Shown: in pieces, positions 20,501 to 29,556 of the stretch
Layout: each line of letters begins with the position of its first letter
Numbering within the stretch: the stretch's first letter is position 1
Assembly (NCBI RefSeq): GCF_014654365.1
Contig: NZ_BNAY01000003.1
Span: 310,001-374,000 of the forward strand
Length of the DNA: 64,000 bases
Direction of reading: 5' to 3'
Source: Amycolatopsis oliviviridis
Lineage (GTDB): Bacteria; Actinomycetota; Actinomycetes; Mycobacteriales; Pseudonocardiaceae
Program-made: the position numbers and the translations under genes
Notes under the pieces: generated by a model
What the model was told of the DNA's origin: nothing
The model's database searches: none
Seen by the model: only the letters and a program-made list of their open reading frames with translations

Positions 20501-21493
20501 TCAGGTGAGGGCTTCGGGCCAGACGTCGCGATACGCGCGCATGTCCCCGGCCGAAGTGGCCGAAAGCACGCCGTGCACCATCGCCCGGCCGAACACCCGC
20601 GCGGCCGCGGAGCACAGCGTGTCCAGCACCATCGCGCGCCGCGCCGCCGCGACGGGACCCGCGCCGCCGGGCAATTCCCGGTCGCCGGTCGCCAGCGCGA
20701 ACACCGTGTCGCCGTCGAACATCGTGTGCGCCGGGCGGACCGCCCTGGCGAGACCGTCCTGCGCGGCCACCGCGAGCCGTCGCGCCTCCGCCTTGGACAG
20801 CGCCGCGTCGACCGCGACCACGCCGATGGTCGTGTTGAGCCCCGCCGCCTTCGCCTCGACCTCGCCGGGCCGATCGGGCCAGCGGACGCCGAACTCGCCG
20901 TCGACCTCGTGATCCGCCGCGAAAGCGCGGCCCGTCGACAGGTCAACGGCCTCGCCGGCGGCGTTCACGGCGGCGACGACGCCGACGGTGAACTCCCCGA
21001 CTCGTTCCGAAGCGGTCCCGATCCCACCTTTGAGCGATCCCGCCTTCGCGCCTGCGCCCGCACCGACGGTTCCCAGCGGCACTGGACCTCCGACAGCCGC
21101 TTCGCAAGCCGCGTAACCGAAAGAAGCGTCCGGACGGTTGCCCCAGTCACCGCGCGGCAGGTCGAACAGCACCGCCGCGGGCACGATCGGCACCACCTCG
21201 TGCGGTTGTGTGCCGACCGGGATCCCCAGGTTCCGCTCGGCGAGCCAGCGCATGACGCCGTCCGCCGCGGCCAGGCCGTACGCGCTCCCACCGGACAGGC
21301 AGATCGCGTTCACGTGCTGGACCAGGTTCTCCGGCTCCAGCAGGTTGGTCTCCCGCGTGCCGGGCGCGCCGCCGCGCTGGTCGACGGCGCCGACCGCGCC
21401 GCCGGGGACCAGCACGACCGTCGTCCCGGTCGCCCAGCCGTCGCCGACCCGCTCGTGATGCCCGACCAGTACGCCGGGAACGTCGGTGATCAC
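20501..21493 (-). CDS. P1 family peptidase (DmpA/NylC-type N-terminal nucleophile hydrolase)
   Basis: A 330-residue self-processing hydrolase. The LNTTIGVVAVDA segment near residue 219 matches the Asn-Thr autocleavage site of NylC-like enzymes, with threonine as the new N-terminal nucleophile. AICLSGGSAYGLAAADGVM is the conserved P1 motif. The family includes aminopeptidases and oligo-amide hydrolases; the natural substrate is unknown. GTG at 21493 overlaps the DUF2017 stop as GTGA. It corresponds by position to Rv1333. Confidence 0.9.
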   Translation of the reverse strand: MITDVPGVLVGHHERVGDGWATGTTVVLVPGGAVGAVDQRGGAPGTRETNLLEPENLVQHVNAICLSGGSAYGLAAADGVMRWLAERNLGIPVGTQPHEVVPIVPAAVLFDLPRGDWGNRPDASFGYAACEAAVGGPVPLGTVGAGAGAKAGSLKGGIGTASERVGEFTVGVVAAVNAAGEAVDLSTGRAFAADHEVDGEFGVRWPDRPGEVEAKAAGLNTTIGVVAVDAALSKAEARRLAVAAQDGLARAVRPAHTMFDGDTVFALATGDRELPGGAGPVAAARRAMVLDTLCSAAARVFGRAMVHGVLSATSAGDMRAYRDVWPEALT

Positions 21494-22047
21494 GAAGTCA
21501 GCGACTGGATGAGGGTCTCCTGCACCCACGTCAGCCAGTGGTAGACGCCGAGATGCGGCGCGCGGGGATCGTCCTCGGGCAGTTCGTCGGGCATGTCCTC
21601 GGTGACGTCGAGCGCGGTGCCCAGCGCCAGCCGGACGTCGTTGAGCGCGCCCAGCCACGCGTCAGCCTGCTCGAAGGTCAGGCGCACGTTCCCGCCGTCC
21701 CGCGGCAGGGTGTCCAGCACGATCTTGGCGACGCCGACCTTCTTGTCCAGCAGCTCGGGCTCGTGGAGCGACCGCATCGCGGCGGCCGAGTCGATGTCCT
21801 CGCGGGTCGGGTTGTCCGGGTCCAGCTTGTGGAAGTCCGGCAGCAGCCGTGAGAGCACCGGGTCGTCCGGCGACTCCGTCGGCCCGGTGCGGATCCCGGT
21901 CAGCTCCGCCAGCTCGTCCTGCGGCGCCTCCTCGGCGCGCGCGGTGAGCATGTCCTCCAGCTGGCTGACCAGACCGCGCAGGACCGCGGCCTCCTGCTGT
22001 TCGAACCCGGCGACGATGGTCTCGCCCTTGCGGCGCCATCCGTTCAT
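21490..22047 (-). CDS. DUF2017 family protein
   Basis: A 185-residue soluble helical protein of unknown function, always found next to clpS in actinobacteria (Rv1332 in mycobacteria). The visible conserved core is [19 protein letters not shown] at the start and [13 protein letters not shown] at the end. It overlaps clpS by 4 nt upstream and the P1 peptidase by 4 nt downstream, so the three are translated together. Coupling to ClpS suggests a role with the Clp protease or N-degron handling, by context only. Confidence 0.85.
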   Translation of the reverse strand: MNGWRRKGETIVAGFEQQEAAVLRGLVSQLEDMLTARAEEAPQDELAELTGIRTGPTESPDDPVLSRLLPDFHKLDPDNPTREDIDSAAAMRSLHEPELLDKKVGVAKIVLDTLPRDGGNVRLTFEQADAWLGALNDVRLALGTALDVTEDMPDELPEDDPRAPHLGVYHWLTWVQETLIQSLTS

Positions 22048-22343
22048 GAAGGCTGCTCCATCGTGGCCCAGAGCCCGGCCGCGTGCAGTTTCGCGACGTC
22101 GGTCTCCACCTTCTCCTTCGAACCGGAGGACACGATCGCCTTGCCCTTCTGGTGCACGTCGAGCATCAGCTTCGTCGCGTGGTCCCGGCTGTAACCGAAC
22201 AGCTTCTGGAACACGTACGTCACGTACGACATGAGGTTCACCGGATCGTTCCAGACGACCGTCCGCCAGGGCTTGTCCTCAGAGACGACCTCTACTCCCT
22301 GTGGATCAACCTGCGTCTGCTCGGATGCGACAGGCGTGGACAT
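22044..22343 (-). CDS. clpS: ATP-dependent Clp protease adaptor ClpS
   Basis: A 99-residue adaptor that delivers N-degron substrates to ClpAP/ClpC. The core reads [20 protein letters not shown], then [25 protein letters not shown], the conserved ClpS fold with the DP and H residues that bind the N-terminal residue. ATG at 22343 starts MSTPVASEQ; an ATG three codons earlier is possible. It is divergent from pncB across 74 nt. Confidence 0.95.
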   Translation of the reverse strand: MSTPVASEQTQVDPQGVEVVSEDKPWRTVVWNDPVNLMSYVTYVFQKLFGYSRDHATKLMLDVHQKGKAIVSSGSKEKVETDVAKLHAAGLWATMEQPS

Positions 22344-22417
22344 GCACTCCATGGTGTCACGGGCCCAACCCGGTACGGGTTGGCAGGTCCGGCCATGTGG
22401 GTGAATAGGCTGGCGGC

Positions 22418-23722
22418 ATGGGTTTCCCCGAGGCGGCCTCTGGCGCCAGCACCGCGCTGCTCACCGACCACTACGAGCTGACCATGCTGGCCAGCGCCCT
22501 GTCCGACGGGACCGCGGACCGGCCGTGCGTCTTCGAGGTCTTCGCACGTCGCCTGCCCGACGGCCGCCGCTACGGTGTCGTCGCGGGCACCGGGCGGGTC
22601 CTCGACGCGATCGCCGACTTCCGGTTCACCGACGCCGAGCTGAGCCAGCTGGAGGCGACGGCCGTCGTCGACGACGCCACCCTTTCGTGGCTCGCGGACT
22701 ACTCCTTCTCAGGGAACATCGACGGTTATGCCGAGGGCGAGCTCTACTTCCCCGGCTCCCCGATCATGACCGTCACGGGTTCCTTCGGCGAGGCCGTCGT
22801 GCTGGAGACGCTGATCCTCTCGATCCTCAACCACGACAGCGCGATCGCCTCCGCGGCGGCGCGGATGTCGGGCGCCGCGCACGGCAGGCCGATCATCGAG
22901 ATGGGCGGCCGCCGCACGCACGAGTACGCCGCCGTCGCCGCCGCGCGCGCCGCGTACCTCGCCGGATTCGCGACGACCTCCAACCTCGAAGCGGGCCGCC
23001 GCTACGGCATCCCGACGCGGGGCACCGTCGCGCACGCCTTCATGTTGCTGCACGACAGCGAAGAGGAGGCGTTCCGCGCGCAGGTCGACAAGATGGGCGC
23101 CGACACCACCCTCCTGGTGGACACCTACGACATCACCAAGGGCATCGAAACGGCCGTGCGGGTGGCCGGGACCGAACTCGGCGCGATCCGCATCGACTCC
23201 GGCGACGTGGGCCCGCTGGCGCGCAAGGCCCGCGAGCAGCTGGACTCCCTCGGCGCCAAGGACACCCGGATCGTGGTGTCCGGCGACCTCGACGAACACG
23301 CCATCGCGGCGCTGCGGGCGGAACCGGTCGACGCGTACGGCGTCGGGACCTCGGTCGTCACCGGCTCCGGCGCGCCGACCGCCGGGATGGTCTACAAGCT
23401 CGTCGAGGTCGACGGCAAGCCGGTCGCCAAGCGCAGCGCGCACAAGGAATCCCGCGGCGGACGGAAATCGGCGCTGCGGCGGCACCGCGACACCGGCACC
23501 GCCGTCGAAGAGGTGATCTGGACCGACGGCTCGGCGGTACCGGAACAGGGACCGAACGACCACGAATTGCAGATTCCGCTGGTCCGGGACGGCCGGACGG
23601 TGGATGATTTGCCCACGCTGGACGACGCGCGCCAGCGGCTCCGGCGGGCGCTGGTGAGCCTGCCGTGGGAAGGCCTCAAGCTCTCGCACGGGGAGCCCGC
23701 CATCCCGACCGTATTCGTCTAA
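22418..23722 (+). CDS. pncB: Nicotinate phosphoribosyltransferase
   Basis: A 434-residue NAD-salvage enzyme that converts nicotinate, PRPP and ATP to nicotinate mononucleotide. It begins [20 protein letters not shown], has [27 protein letters not shown] around the catalytic histidine, and [18 protein letters not shown] for the phosphoribosyl site. It is followed 20 nt downstream by pncA, so nicotinamide deamidation and nicotinate capture are co-expressed. It is divergent from clpS as in mycobacteria (Rv1330c/Rv1331). Confidence 0.96.
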   Translation: MGFPEAASGASTALLTDHYELTMLASALSDGTADRPCVFEVFARRLPDGRRYGVVAGTGRVLDAIADFRFTDAELSQLEATAVVDDATLSWLADYSFSGNIDGYAEGELYFPGSPIMTVTGSFGEAVVLETLILSILNHDSAIASAAARMSGAAHGRPIIEMGGRRTHEYAAVAAARAAYLAGFATTSNLEAGRRYGIPTRGTVAHAFMLLHDSEEEAFRAQVDKMGADTTLLVDTYDITKGIETAVRVAGTELGAIRIDSGDVGPLARKAREQLDSLGAKDTRIVVSGDLDEHAIAALRAEPVDAYGVGTSVVTGSGAPTAGMVYKLVEVDGKPVAKRSAHKESRGGRKSALRRHRDTGTAVEEVIWTDGSAVPEQGPNDHELQIPLVRDGRTVDDLPTLDDARQRLRRALVSLPWEGLKLSHGEPAIPTVFV

Positions 23723-23742
23723 AGAGAACTCAGGAGCAACAC

Positions 23743-24318
23743 ATGGGGACCGCCTTGATCGTGGTCGATGTGCAGAACGACTTCTGCGAAGGCGGGTCGC
23801 TCGGCCTGCCCGGTGGCGCAGCCGCCGCCGAAGCGATCTCCAAGCAGGCCGCGGAAGGCGGCTACGCGCACGTCGTCGCCACCCGCGACTACCACATCGA
23901 CCCGGGCGACCACTTCAGTGAGACGCCGGACTTCAAGGACAGCTGGCCGCGGCACTGCGTCGCGGGCACCTCCGGCGCGTCGTTCCACCCCGCGCTCGAC
24001 GTGGTCCCGATCAGCGAGGTCTTCTCCAAGGGCGAGTACTCCGCCGCGTACTCCGGTTTCGAGGGCAACGCGCGCGACGGCAAGACGCTCGACGCCTGGC
24101 TGAAGGAGCGCGAAGTCACCGAGGTCGACGTCGTCGGCATCGCGGCCGACTTCTGCGTCCGCGCGACGGCGCTCGACGCCGCGAAGGCGGGCTTCAAGGT
24201 CCGGGTGCTGCTGGACCTCACCGTCGGCGGTTCGCAGCCGACGGTCGACGCCGCGCTGAAGGACTTCGACGAGGCAGGCGTCACCTACACCGGAAAGGCG
24301 CCGGTCCCGGCCGCATGA
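23743..24318 (+). CDS. pncA: Nicotinamidase (pyrazinamidase)
   Basis: A 191-residue isochorismatase-fold amidase. The triad is Asp in IVVDVQNDF, Lys in FSKGEYSAAYSGF and Cys in AADFCVRATALD. The metal site is RDYHIDPGDHF with SWPRHC. It deamidates nicotinamide to nicotinate for PncB. ATG at 23743 has AGGAG 7 nt upstream. The gene is directly downstream of pncB and overlaps eda by 4 nt. As in mycobacteria, such an enzyme could also activate pyrazinamide. Confidence 0.95.
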   Translation: MGTALIVVDVQNDFCEGGSLGLPGGAAAAEAISKQAAEGGYAHVVATRDYHIDPGDHFSETPDFKDSWPRHCVAGTSGASFHPALDVVPISEVFSKGEYSAAYSGFEGNARDGKTLDAWLKEREVTEVDVVGIAADFCVRATALDAAKAGFKVRVLLDLTVGGSQPTVDAALKDFDEAGVTYTGKAPVPAA

Positions 24319-24968
24319 TCCAGCACGACCTTCAGGACACTTTGATCGAAAACCGGCTCGTCGCGATCCTGCGGGCCGCGGACGCGAGCCGGTTCGCCGA
24401 CGCCGCCACGGTGCTGCACGCGGCGGGGGTGCGGGTGCTCGAAGCGGCGTTGACCACGCCGGGCGCCACGGACGCCATCTCGGTCATCCGCAAGAAGCTC
24501 GGCGACGACGCGCACGTCGGCGCCGGGAGCGTGCGCGAGGTGTCCGATGTGGACATCGCGGCGGACGCGGGCGCGACGTTCCTGGTCACGCCGACGGTGA
24601 ACCCGCTGGTGCTGGAACGCGCGCACGAACGCGGGCTGCCGGTGATCTGCGGAGCGCTGACCCCCACCGAGATCGACCAGGCCTGGCGCCTCGGCGCGGC
24701 GGCGGTGAAGGTGTTCCCGATCGCCGCCGTCGGCGGGATCGCCTACCTGCGGGCGATCCGGGCGCCGTTGCCGGACATCCCGCTCGTGCCGACCGGCGGC
24801 GTCCACCTGGCCGACGTCGCGAAGTACCTGGAAGCGGGTTCGATCGCCGTCGCGGCCGCCACGCCGCTGCTCGGTGACGCGCTCACCTCCGCCGGGTCGC
24901 TGACGGACCTCGCGACCCGGGCGGGCGAGTTCGTCGCCGCTGCCGCGAAGTACGTCTCGCGCACCTGA
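24315..24968 (+). CDS. eda: KDPG/KHG aldolase family protein
   Basis: A 217-residue class I aldolase. The Schiff-base lysine is in AAVKVFPIAAVGG, the catalytic glutamate in VRVLEAALTTPG, and PTGGVHLADVAKYLEAG forms the phosphate end. It splits 2-keto-3-deoxy-6-phosphogluconate or a related keto acid. It is coupled to pncA by ATGA although no sugar-acid gene is nearby, so its physiological substrate is uncertain. A 64-bp palindrome begins right after its TGA stop. Confidence 0.88.
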   Translation: MIQHDLQDTLIENRLVAILRAADASRFADAATVLHAAGVRVLEAALTTPGATDAISVIRKKLGDDAHVGAGSVREVSDVDIAADAGATFLVTPTVNPLVLERAHERGLPVICGALTPTEIDQAWRLGAAAVKVFPIAAVGGIAYLRAIRAPLPDIPLVPTGGVHLADVAKYLEAGSIAVAAATPLLGDALTSAGSLTDLATRAGEFVAAAAKYVSRT

Positions 24969-25032
24969 CGCGTTTAGTCCTCTGGATGCGGTACTTGCGT
25001 GTGCAAGGACCGCATCCAGAGGACGAAATGCG
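24969..25032. repeat. Intergenic palindrome, family B
   Basis: Outer arms CGCGTTTAGTCCTCTGGATGC / GCATCCAGAGGACGAAATGCG flank a less symmetric centre. It starts immediately after the eda TGA and ends 5 nt before the stop of the convergent secreted-protein gene, so it fills the whole intergenic gap. It is a likely bidirectional terminator. Confidence 0.8.
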
Positions 25033-25037
25033 AGGGA

Positions 25038-25703
25038 TCAGGGCTTCTTCTTGCCGTAGGGATCGCAGCGCGCGGTCCCGAGGTAGATGTCGCCCTTCGC
25101 CGGTCCGTCGCCCTGCGGGAACAGCTTGATGTGCAGCATGTGCGTCACGAGGCTCCCGTCGGGCGGCGCCGGCGTGACGGTCTCGTTGACCGTGAGCGAC
25201 GCCAGCGCCGTCCCGCCCTTGCCACCGGCGATGGTCAGCCGGTAGTTCTGCGGGATGTTCTCCGGCAGCGTGAAGCCGGTGACGTCGCCGAACTCGATGT
25301 AGCCGAGGCTGCCGTCCTTGGTGGTACTGCATTTCGCCATGAACGTGCGGACCTTGATCACCGGGCCGCCGAACCGCTTGAGCAGCGTGGTCTCGAAGCG
25401 CCGCCCGGCCGCCTCGCCGATGGCCGCCGCACCGTTCCGGCCGCAGCGCGACTCTCCGCCGCCGAACCGGGCGAAGTCGCCGGTGGACCCGCCCCGGGTC
25501 GTCGCGGTCAAGGGCCCGTCGACGTCACACGGCGCGAGCTCGCCGGTGACCACGTGCTCGTCGCCGATCTCCACGTCGAGCGAACCCACCGACGCGGACG
25601 CCGTCGCGGGCGCCGGATCGGCCGACGCGACCGCCGGACCGCCCGTCACCAGCGCCCCGGTCAGCATCGTCACCGACAACAGCCTCGAAACGGGTTTCTT
25701 CAT
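25038..25703 (-). CDS. Secreted protein, choice-of-anchor P-like
   Basis: A 221-residue exported protein. The signal peptide begins MKKPVSRLLSVTMLTGALVTGGPAVASA and is cleaved around ASADP. The mature part holds four cysteines (in ELAPCDVDG, ESRCGRNG, MAKCSTT and TARCDPYG), probably two disulfides, and a beta-rich fold similar to choice-of-anchor P proteins of streptomycetes. ATG at 25703 gives the signal peptide directly. No function is known; it is divergent from bioY. Confidence 0.78.
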   Translation of the reverse strand: MKKPVSRLLSVTMLTGALVTGGPAVASADPAPATASASVGSLDVEIGDEHVVTGELAPCDVDGPLTATTRGGSTGDFARFGGGESRCGRNGAAAIGEAAGRRFETTLLKRFGGPVIKVRTFMAKCSTTKDGSLGYIEFGDVTGFTLPENIPQNYRLTIAGGKGGTALASLTVNETVTPAPPDGSLVTHMLHIKLFPQGDGPAKGDIYLGTARCDPYGKKKP

Positions 25704-25815
25704 GTCCGGCAGCCTCCACCAAGTGCCAGACCCGCGCAGGTCCACGCCACCCGGACGAGTGGACGGGCGATGACCGTGAGGTGCCCGACATTCGGTCCAA
25801 GGCCCGTCTTCTGCC

Positions 25816-25830
25816 GTTAACCTCGGTTCA
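25816..25830. promoter_or_regulatory. candidate biotin-repressor (BioQ-like) operator upstream of bioY
   Basis: GTTAACCTCGGTTCA is an almost perfect dyad (TGAACC / GGTTAA on the reverse strand) about 27 nt before the bioY start. Its composition resembles the TGAAC-type boxes bound by the TetR-family repressor BioQ in corynebacteria and mycobacteria. It overlaps where a promoter would lie. The match is by eye and the regulator is not in this window. Confidence 0.4.
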
Positions 25831-25856
25831 CATTCGTGTACTCATAGGAGGTCTGA

Positions 25857-26447
25857 GTGTCTTCGCTGTCCGTGGCCGGCACCCGTCCGGTTCTCGCCGA
25901 CCTCGTTCCCGGCGCACTGGTCCGTGACGCCGTCCTGGTCGCTGGTGGCGCCGCCCTGACCGGCGCGGCGGCCCAGATCCTGATCCCGGTGCCCGGCTCG
26001 CCGGTGCCGATGACCGGCCAGACGTTCGCCGCCCTGTTCGTCGGCGCGGCGCTGGGCTGGAAGCGCGGCGCGCTGTCGATGGCGCTGTACCTCGCCGTCG
26101 GCGCGGCGGGCTTCGGCTGGTTCCAGAACGGTTCGTCGGGCCTGTTCGGCGCCAGCGCCGGCTACATCGTCGGTTTCGTCTTCGCCGGCGCCCTGGTGGG
26201 CGCGCTCGCCGGCCGCGGCGGAGACCGCACGCCGCTGCGCACGGCGGGGACCATGGTGCTGGGCAACCTCGCCATCTACTCGATCGGCGTGCCGTGGCTG
26301 ATGGCGTCGACCGGCTTCGGCCTGTCGACCGCGCTCGAAAAGGGTGTCGTGCCGTTCCTGATCGGGGACGCGCTGAAGATCGCCGTCGCGGCCGCGCTGC
26401 TTCCGGCGACCTGGGCGCTCGTCTCGCGCTTCCGTAAGGAGTCGTGA
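25857..26447 (+). CDS. bioY: Biotin transporter BioY (ECF S component)
   Basis: A 196-residue membrane protein with about six TM helices. The BioY signature is clear: PVPMTGQTFAALFVGAALGWKRGALSMALYLAVGAAGFGWF, then GASAGYIVGFVFAGALVGALAGRG. It captures biotin, alone or with an ECF A/T energising module; no bioM/bioN genes follow. GTG at 25857 has AGGAGGT upstream. A BioQ-like dyad precedes it and a 55-bp palindrome follows it. Confidence 0.94.
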   Translation: MSSLSVAGTRPVLADLVPGALVRDAVLVAGGAALTGAAAQILIPVPGSPVPMTGQTFAALFVGAALGWKRGALSMALYLAVGAAGFGWFQNGSSGLFGASAGYIVGFVFAGALVGALAGRGGDRTPLRTAGTMVLGNLAIYSIGVPWLMASTGFGLSTALEKGVVPFLIGDALKIAVAAALLPATWALVSRFRKES

Positions 26448-26472
26448 CCGGCCCTTTCACCGCTCCACGCGC

Positions 26473-26527
26473 TGCAATGAAGGGGCCTTTCATAGCAAAA
26501 TTTGCTATGAAAGGCCCCTTCATTGCA
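26473..26527. repeat. Perfect 55-bp intergenic palindrome, family A
   Basis: Arms of 27 bp at 26473-26499 and 26501-26527 around one base, nearly the same sequence as the copies at 18593 and 29046. It lies between bioY and the helicase on the same strand, 25 nt after the bioY stop and 45 nt before the next start, so it would insulate the two genes. Confidence 0.85.
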
Positions 26528-26572
26528 CGGGGCGGACGATCTTGACGGTGCCCCCGGCTATCGTCTTGTCCC

Positions 26573-28630
26573 GTGCCCTCCCGTGCTGATTTCCCCGGTG
26601 TCCTCGAACTCCTGACCCACGCGGTCGAGTCCGTGGGCGGTGCCGAGCGCGAGGGCCAGGTCCAGATGGCGGACGCCGTCGGCCGCGCCATCCGCACCGG
26701 CGAGCACCTGGCCGTCCAGGCGGGCACCGGCACCGGGAAGTCGTTGGCCTATCTCGTTCCCGCGATCCGGCACGCGGTCGAGAAGGAGGCCACGGTCGTG
26801 GTCTCCACGGCCACCATCGCGCTGCAGCGCCAGCTGGTCGACAGGGATCTCCCCCGGCTGGCGAAGGCGCTCAAGAAGCCCCTCGGCCGCGAACCCACCT
26901 TCGCGATCCTCAAGGGGCGCCGTAACTATCTCTGCCTCCACCGGCTCGATTCCGGCGCCCCGGACGAGCCGGAGGATCAGCAGCTGTTCGACCCGTTCGC
27001 CGTCTCCCGGCTGGGCAAGGAGGTCACACGGCTGCGGGAATGGTCGTCCGACACCGAGACCGGAGACCGTGACGAGCTGGTCCCCGGCGTCTCGGACCAG
27101 GCCTGGCGCCAGGTATCCGTCACCGCCAAGGAATGCCTGGGCGCCTCACGCTGCCCCATCGGCACCGACTGCTTCGCGGAACGGTCCCGCGCCGAGGCGG
27201 GCAAGGCCGACGTCGTGATCACCAACCACGCGCTGCTGGCGATCGACGCGCTGCAGGGGTACCAGGTGCTCCCGGACCACGACCTGGTGATCATCGACGA
27301 GGCGCACGACCTCGTCGACCGCGTGACCTCGGTGGCGACGGGCGAGCTGACCAGCGGCATGGTCTCCGCCGCCGCGCGGCGCTGCGGGAAACTGGTCGAC
27401 GACGAGGTCGCGGATCAGCTGCTCGAAGCGAGCGACGGGCTGGCCCTGATCCTCGACGACTTACCGTCGGGCCGCATGGACTCGCTGCCGCAGGCCCTCA
27501 CCGGCGCCATCCCCGCCGTCCGCGACGCCGCGCACCGCTGCCTCACCTCGCTCGGCAAGGACCGGAAGGAGGACGTCGACGAGGCCACCGCCCGCAAACT
27601 GGCGCGGTCGCTGCTCGAAGAGGTCCACGACACCGCGGTCCGGCTGCTCGAAGCCTTCGACGACGACAAGGCGCATCAGCGCGACGTCGTCTGGCTGACC
27701 GGGGACCGCTTCTCCACGAACCCGCGTCCGCCCGCGCTGAAGGTCGCTCCGCTGGGGGTGGCAGGCCTGCTGCGGGAGCGTGTCTTCAACCAGCACACGA
27801 CCGTCCTCACCTCGGCGACGCTGACCCTGGGCGGCACGTTCGACACCATGGCCCGGCAGTGGGGTCTCCCGCCCGGCGGGGCCAGGGTCGAAAAGGCACC
27901 GGGCGCGGCGACCGACAAGGCCGCCCCGGCCGACACCGACGACGCCGACGGCCCGAAGTGGACCGGACTCGACGTCGGCTCCCCGTTCGACCACAAACGC
28001 AACGGCATCCTCTACCTGGCCAAGCATCTGCCGCCGCCGGGCCGGGACGGGCTGCAGCCCTCGACGATGGACGAGCTGGCCGAGCTGATCGAGGCCGCGG
28101 GCGGGCGCACGCTCGGCCTGTTCTCCTCGATGCGCGCGGCGAAACAGGCCACCGAGGAGATGCGGGAGCGGCTCGACCTGCCGATCCTCTGCCAGGGCGA
28201 CGACGCCACCGGCCTGCTGGTGCAGAAGTTCTCCGAGGACGCGCGCACCTGCCTGTTCGGCACACTGTCGCTGTGGCAGGGCGTCGACGTGCCCGGTCCG
28301 TCGCTCCAGCTCGTCGTGGTCGACAGGATCCCGTTCCCGCGCCCGGACGACCCGGTGTCGTCGGCGCGGCAGCGAGCCGTGGAGGCCAGGGGCGGCAACG
28401 GTTTCCTCACCGTCGCGGCCACGCACGCCGCGCTGCTGCTCGCCCAGGGCACCGGGCGGCTGCACCGCTCGGTCACCGATCGCGGCGTCGTGGCGATCCT
28501 GGACTCGCGGCTGGCCAACGCCCGCTACGGCGGATTCCTGCGGGCCTCGCTGCCGCCGTTCTGGCCGACCATGGACCCGAAAGTCGCCCGCGACGCGCTG
28601 CGCCGCCTCGACGCCGCCGCCCCGGCCTGA
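26573..28630 (+). CDS. dinG: ATP-dependent helicase, DinG/XPD family
   Basis: A 685-residue SF2 helicase. Walker A is AGTGTGKSLAYLVPA near residue 47 and the DEAH box is VIIDEAHDLVDRV near 240. Iron-sulfur cluster cysteines appear in RNYLCLHR, KECLGASRCPIG and TDCFAERS. C-terminal motifs include GLFSSMRAAKQATEEM, FGTLSLWQGVDVPGPS and LAQGTGRLHRSVTDRG. It probably unwinds DNA-RNA hybrids or branched DNA during repair. It corresponds to Rv1329c but is separated from pncB here by five genes. Confidence 0.93.
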   Translation: MPSRADFPGVLELLTHAVESVGGAEREGQVQMADAVGRAIRTGEHLAVQAGTGTGKSLAYLVPAIRHAVEKEATVVVSTATIALQRQLVDRDLPRLAKALKKPLGREPTFAILKGRRNYLCLHRLDSGAPDEPEDQQLFDPFAVSRLGKEVTRLREWSSDTETGDRDELVPGVSDQAWRQVSVTAKECLGASRCPIGTDCFAERSRAEAGKADVVITNHALLAIDALQGYQVLPDHDLVIIDEAHDLVDRVTSVATGELTSGMVSAAARRCGKLVDDEVADQLLEASDGLALILDDLPSGRMDSLPQALTGAIPAVRDAAHRCLTSLGKDRKEDVDEATARKLARSLLEEVHDTAVRLLEAFDDDKAHQRDVVWLTGDRFSTNPRPPALKVAPLGVAGLLRERVFNQHTTVLTSATLTLGGTFDTMARQWGLPPGGARVEKAPGAATDKAAPADTDDADGPKWTGLDVGSPFDHKRNGILYLAKHLPPPGRDGLQPSTMDELAELIEAAGGRTLGLFSSMRAAKQATEEMRERLDLPILCQGDDATGLLVQKFSEDARTCLFGTLSLWQGVDVPGPSLQLVVVDRIPFPRPDDPVSSARQRAVEARGGNGFLTVAATHAALLLAQGTGRLHRSVTDRGVVAILDSRLANARYGGFLRASLPPFWPTMDPKVARDALRRLDAAAPA

Positions 28631-28687
28631 GTGGCCTGGAACACGGCCGAGTACCGTTAACGGAACGCCGAAGACAGGGAGAACCGG

Positions 28688-29041
28688 TTGTCCCACGAGT
28701 CGCCCAACGCACAATCCCGGACGGTCAGCGTCGATGACACCGGAGTGCGGCGCCAGCTCGCGGACGGAAGCGAGGAAGCCGTCAAGTGGTCCGAGCTGTC
28801 CGCGGTGGTGGTCAGAGTGATCCCTGAAGGCCCGTGGAAGGAAGACGTCTTCTTCATGCTCGCCGGCGCCGACGGGAAGGGCACCGCGATCCCCAGCGGC
28901 GACCCGGCCGCCGACGCGCTGATCGAGCGGCTGCAGACGCTGCCCGGCTTCGACAACGAGAAGTTCATCGAGGCCATGACCACCGACGCCGACGAGGCGT
29001 ACGTGGTCTGGAGCGCCGAAGGCCACGCCGCCAAGCACTAG
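28688..29041 (+). CDS. Conserved hypothetical protein, PH-like small protein
   Basis: A 117-residue soluble acidic protein starting with TTG at 28688. The pattern RTVSVDDTGVRRQLADGSEEAVKWSELSAVVVRVIP followed by DVFFMLAGADGKGTAIPSGD resembles a small PH/YcxB-like fold, and a helix (ADALIERLQTLPGFDNEKFIEAM) closes it. I cannot name a family. It follows the helicase by 57 nt on the same strand and ends at a family A palindrome. Confidence 0.72.
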   Translation: MSHESPNAQSRTVSVDDTGVRRQLADGSEEAVKWSELSAVVVRVIPEGPWKEDVFFMLAGADGKGTAIPSGDPAADALIERLQTLPGFDNEKFIEAMTTDADEAYVVWSAEGHAAKH

Positions 29042-29045
29042 CCAA

Positions 29046-29102
29046 GTGCAATGAAGGGGCCTTTCATAGCAAAATTTGCTATGAAAGGCCCCTTCATTGC
29101 AC
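29046..29102. repeat. Perfect 57-bp intergenic palindrome, family A
   Basis: Arms of 28 bp at 29046-29073 and 29075-29102 around one base. It fills the convergent gap between the 28688 gene (stop at 29041) and the OsmC gene (stop at 29113). The same core, GAAGGGGCCTTTCATAGCAAA, occurs at 18593 and 26473. It is a likely bidirectional terminator. Confidence 0.85.
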
Positions 29103-29112
29103 GCGAGGGCGC

Positions 29113-29517
29113 TTACTCGGTCGGGAAGCTTTCCGTCACCGGGATGCCCTTCTTCAACGTCCGGCTCACCGTGCACAGCCGCTCGATGGCCCGGTCCACC
29201 GCCGTCGCCAGCGCCTCCCGATCCGGAGCGGACAGCGAGGACACGTCGACGTCGAAAGCCACATGGACGGCGTCGAGCTCCGAAGCGCCTTCGCGCCTGT
29301 CCGCGGTCACGCCGACCCGGAACTTCGAGTCCTCCCCGATCCGGCGCGTGATGAGGTTCTCGGCGGTGACGGCCGAGCAGCCCGCCGCCGCGATCTGAAG
29401 CAGTTCGGCGGGCGAGAACGCGCCCTCGGCGCCCTTGCGGCCGATCACGACCTCGGCACCGCGTTCGTTGCGGCCGATGAACCGGTGCTCACCGTCGCGC
29501 TGGACTTCCAAAGACAC
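29113..29517 (-). CDS. OsmC/Ohr family peroxidase-like protein
   Basis: A 134-residue OsmC-fold protein. The redox cysteine pair sits in LLQIAAAGCSAVTAENL and ERLCTVSRTLKKG, as in thiol peroxidases that reduce organic hydroperoxides. It lacks the classic Ohr N-terminal signature, so I keep the family name only. It is 39 nt upstream of the kinase gene stop on the opposite side of its own start, and faces the 28688 gene convergently. Confidence 0.88.
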   Translation of the reverse strand: MSLEVQRDGEHRFIGRNERGAEVVIGRKGAEGAFSPAELLQIAAAGCSAVTAENLITRRIGEDSKFRVGVTADRREGASELDAVHVAFDVDVSSLSAPDREALATAVDRAIERLCTVSRTLKKGIPVTESFPTE

Positions 29518-29556
29518 GCTCTACTCCTTCAGTGTCTGTCGACGAACCCGCATCCT

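Noticed and set aside
29051..29102. Repeated peptide reading MKGPFIAKFAMKGPFIA through family A palindromes
   Set aside because: It is produced by the inverted repeat being open in several frames on both strands. No ribosome binding site or extended coding sequence supports translation.
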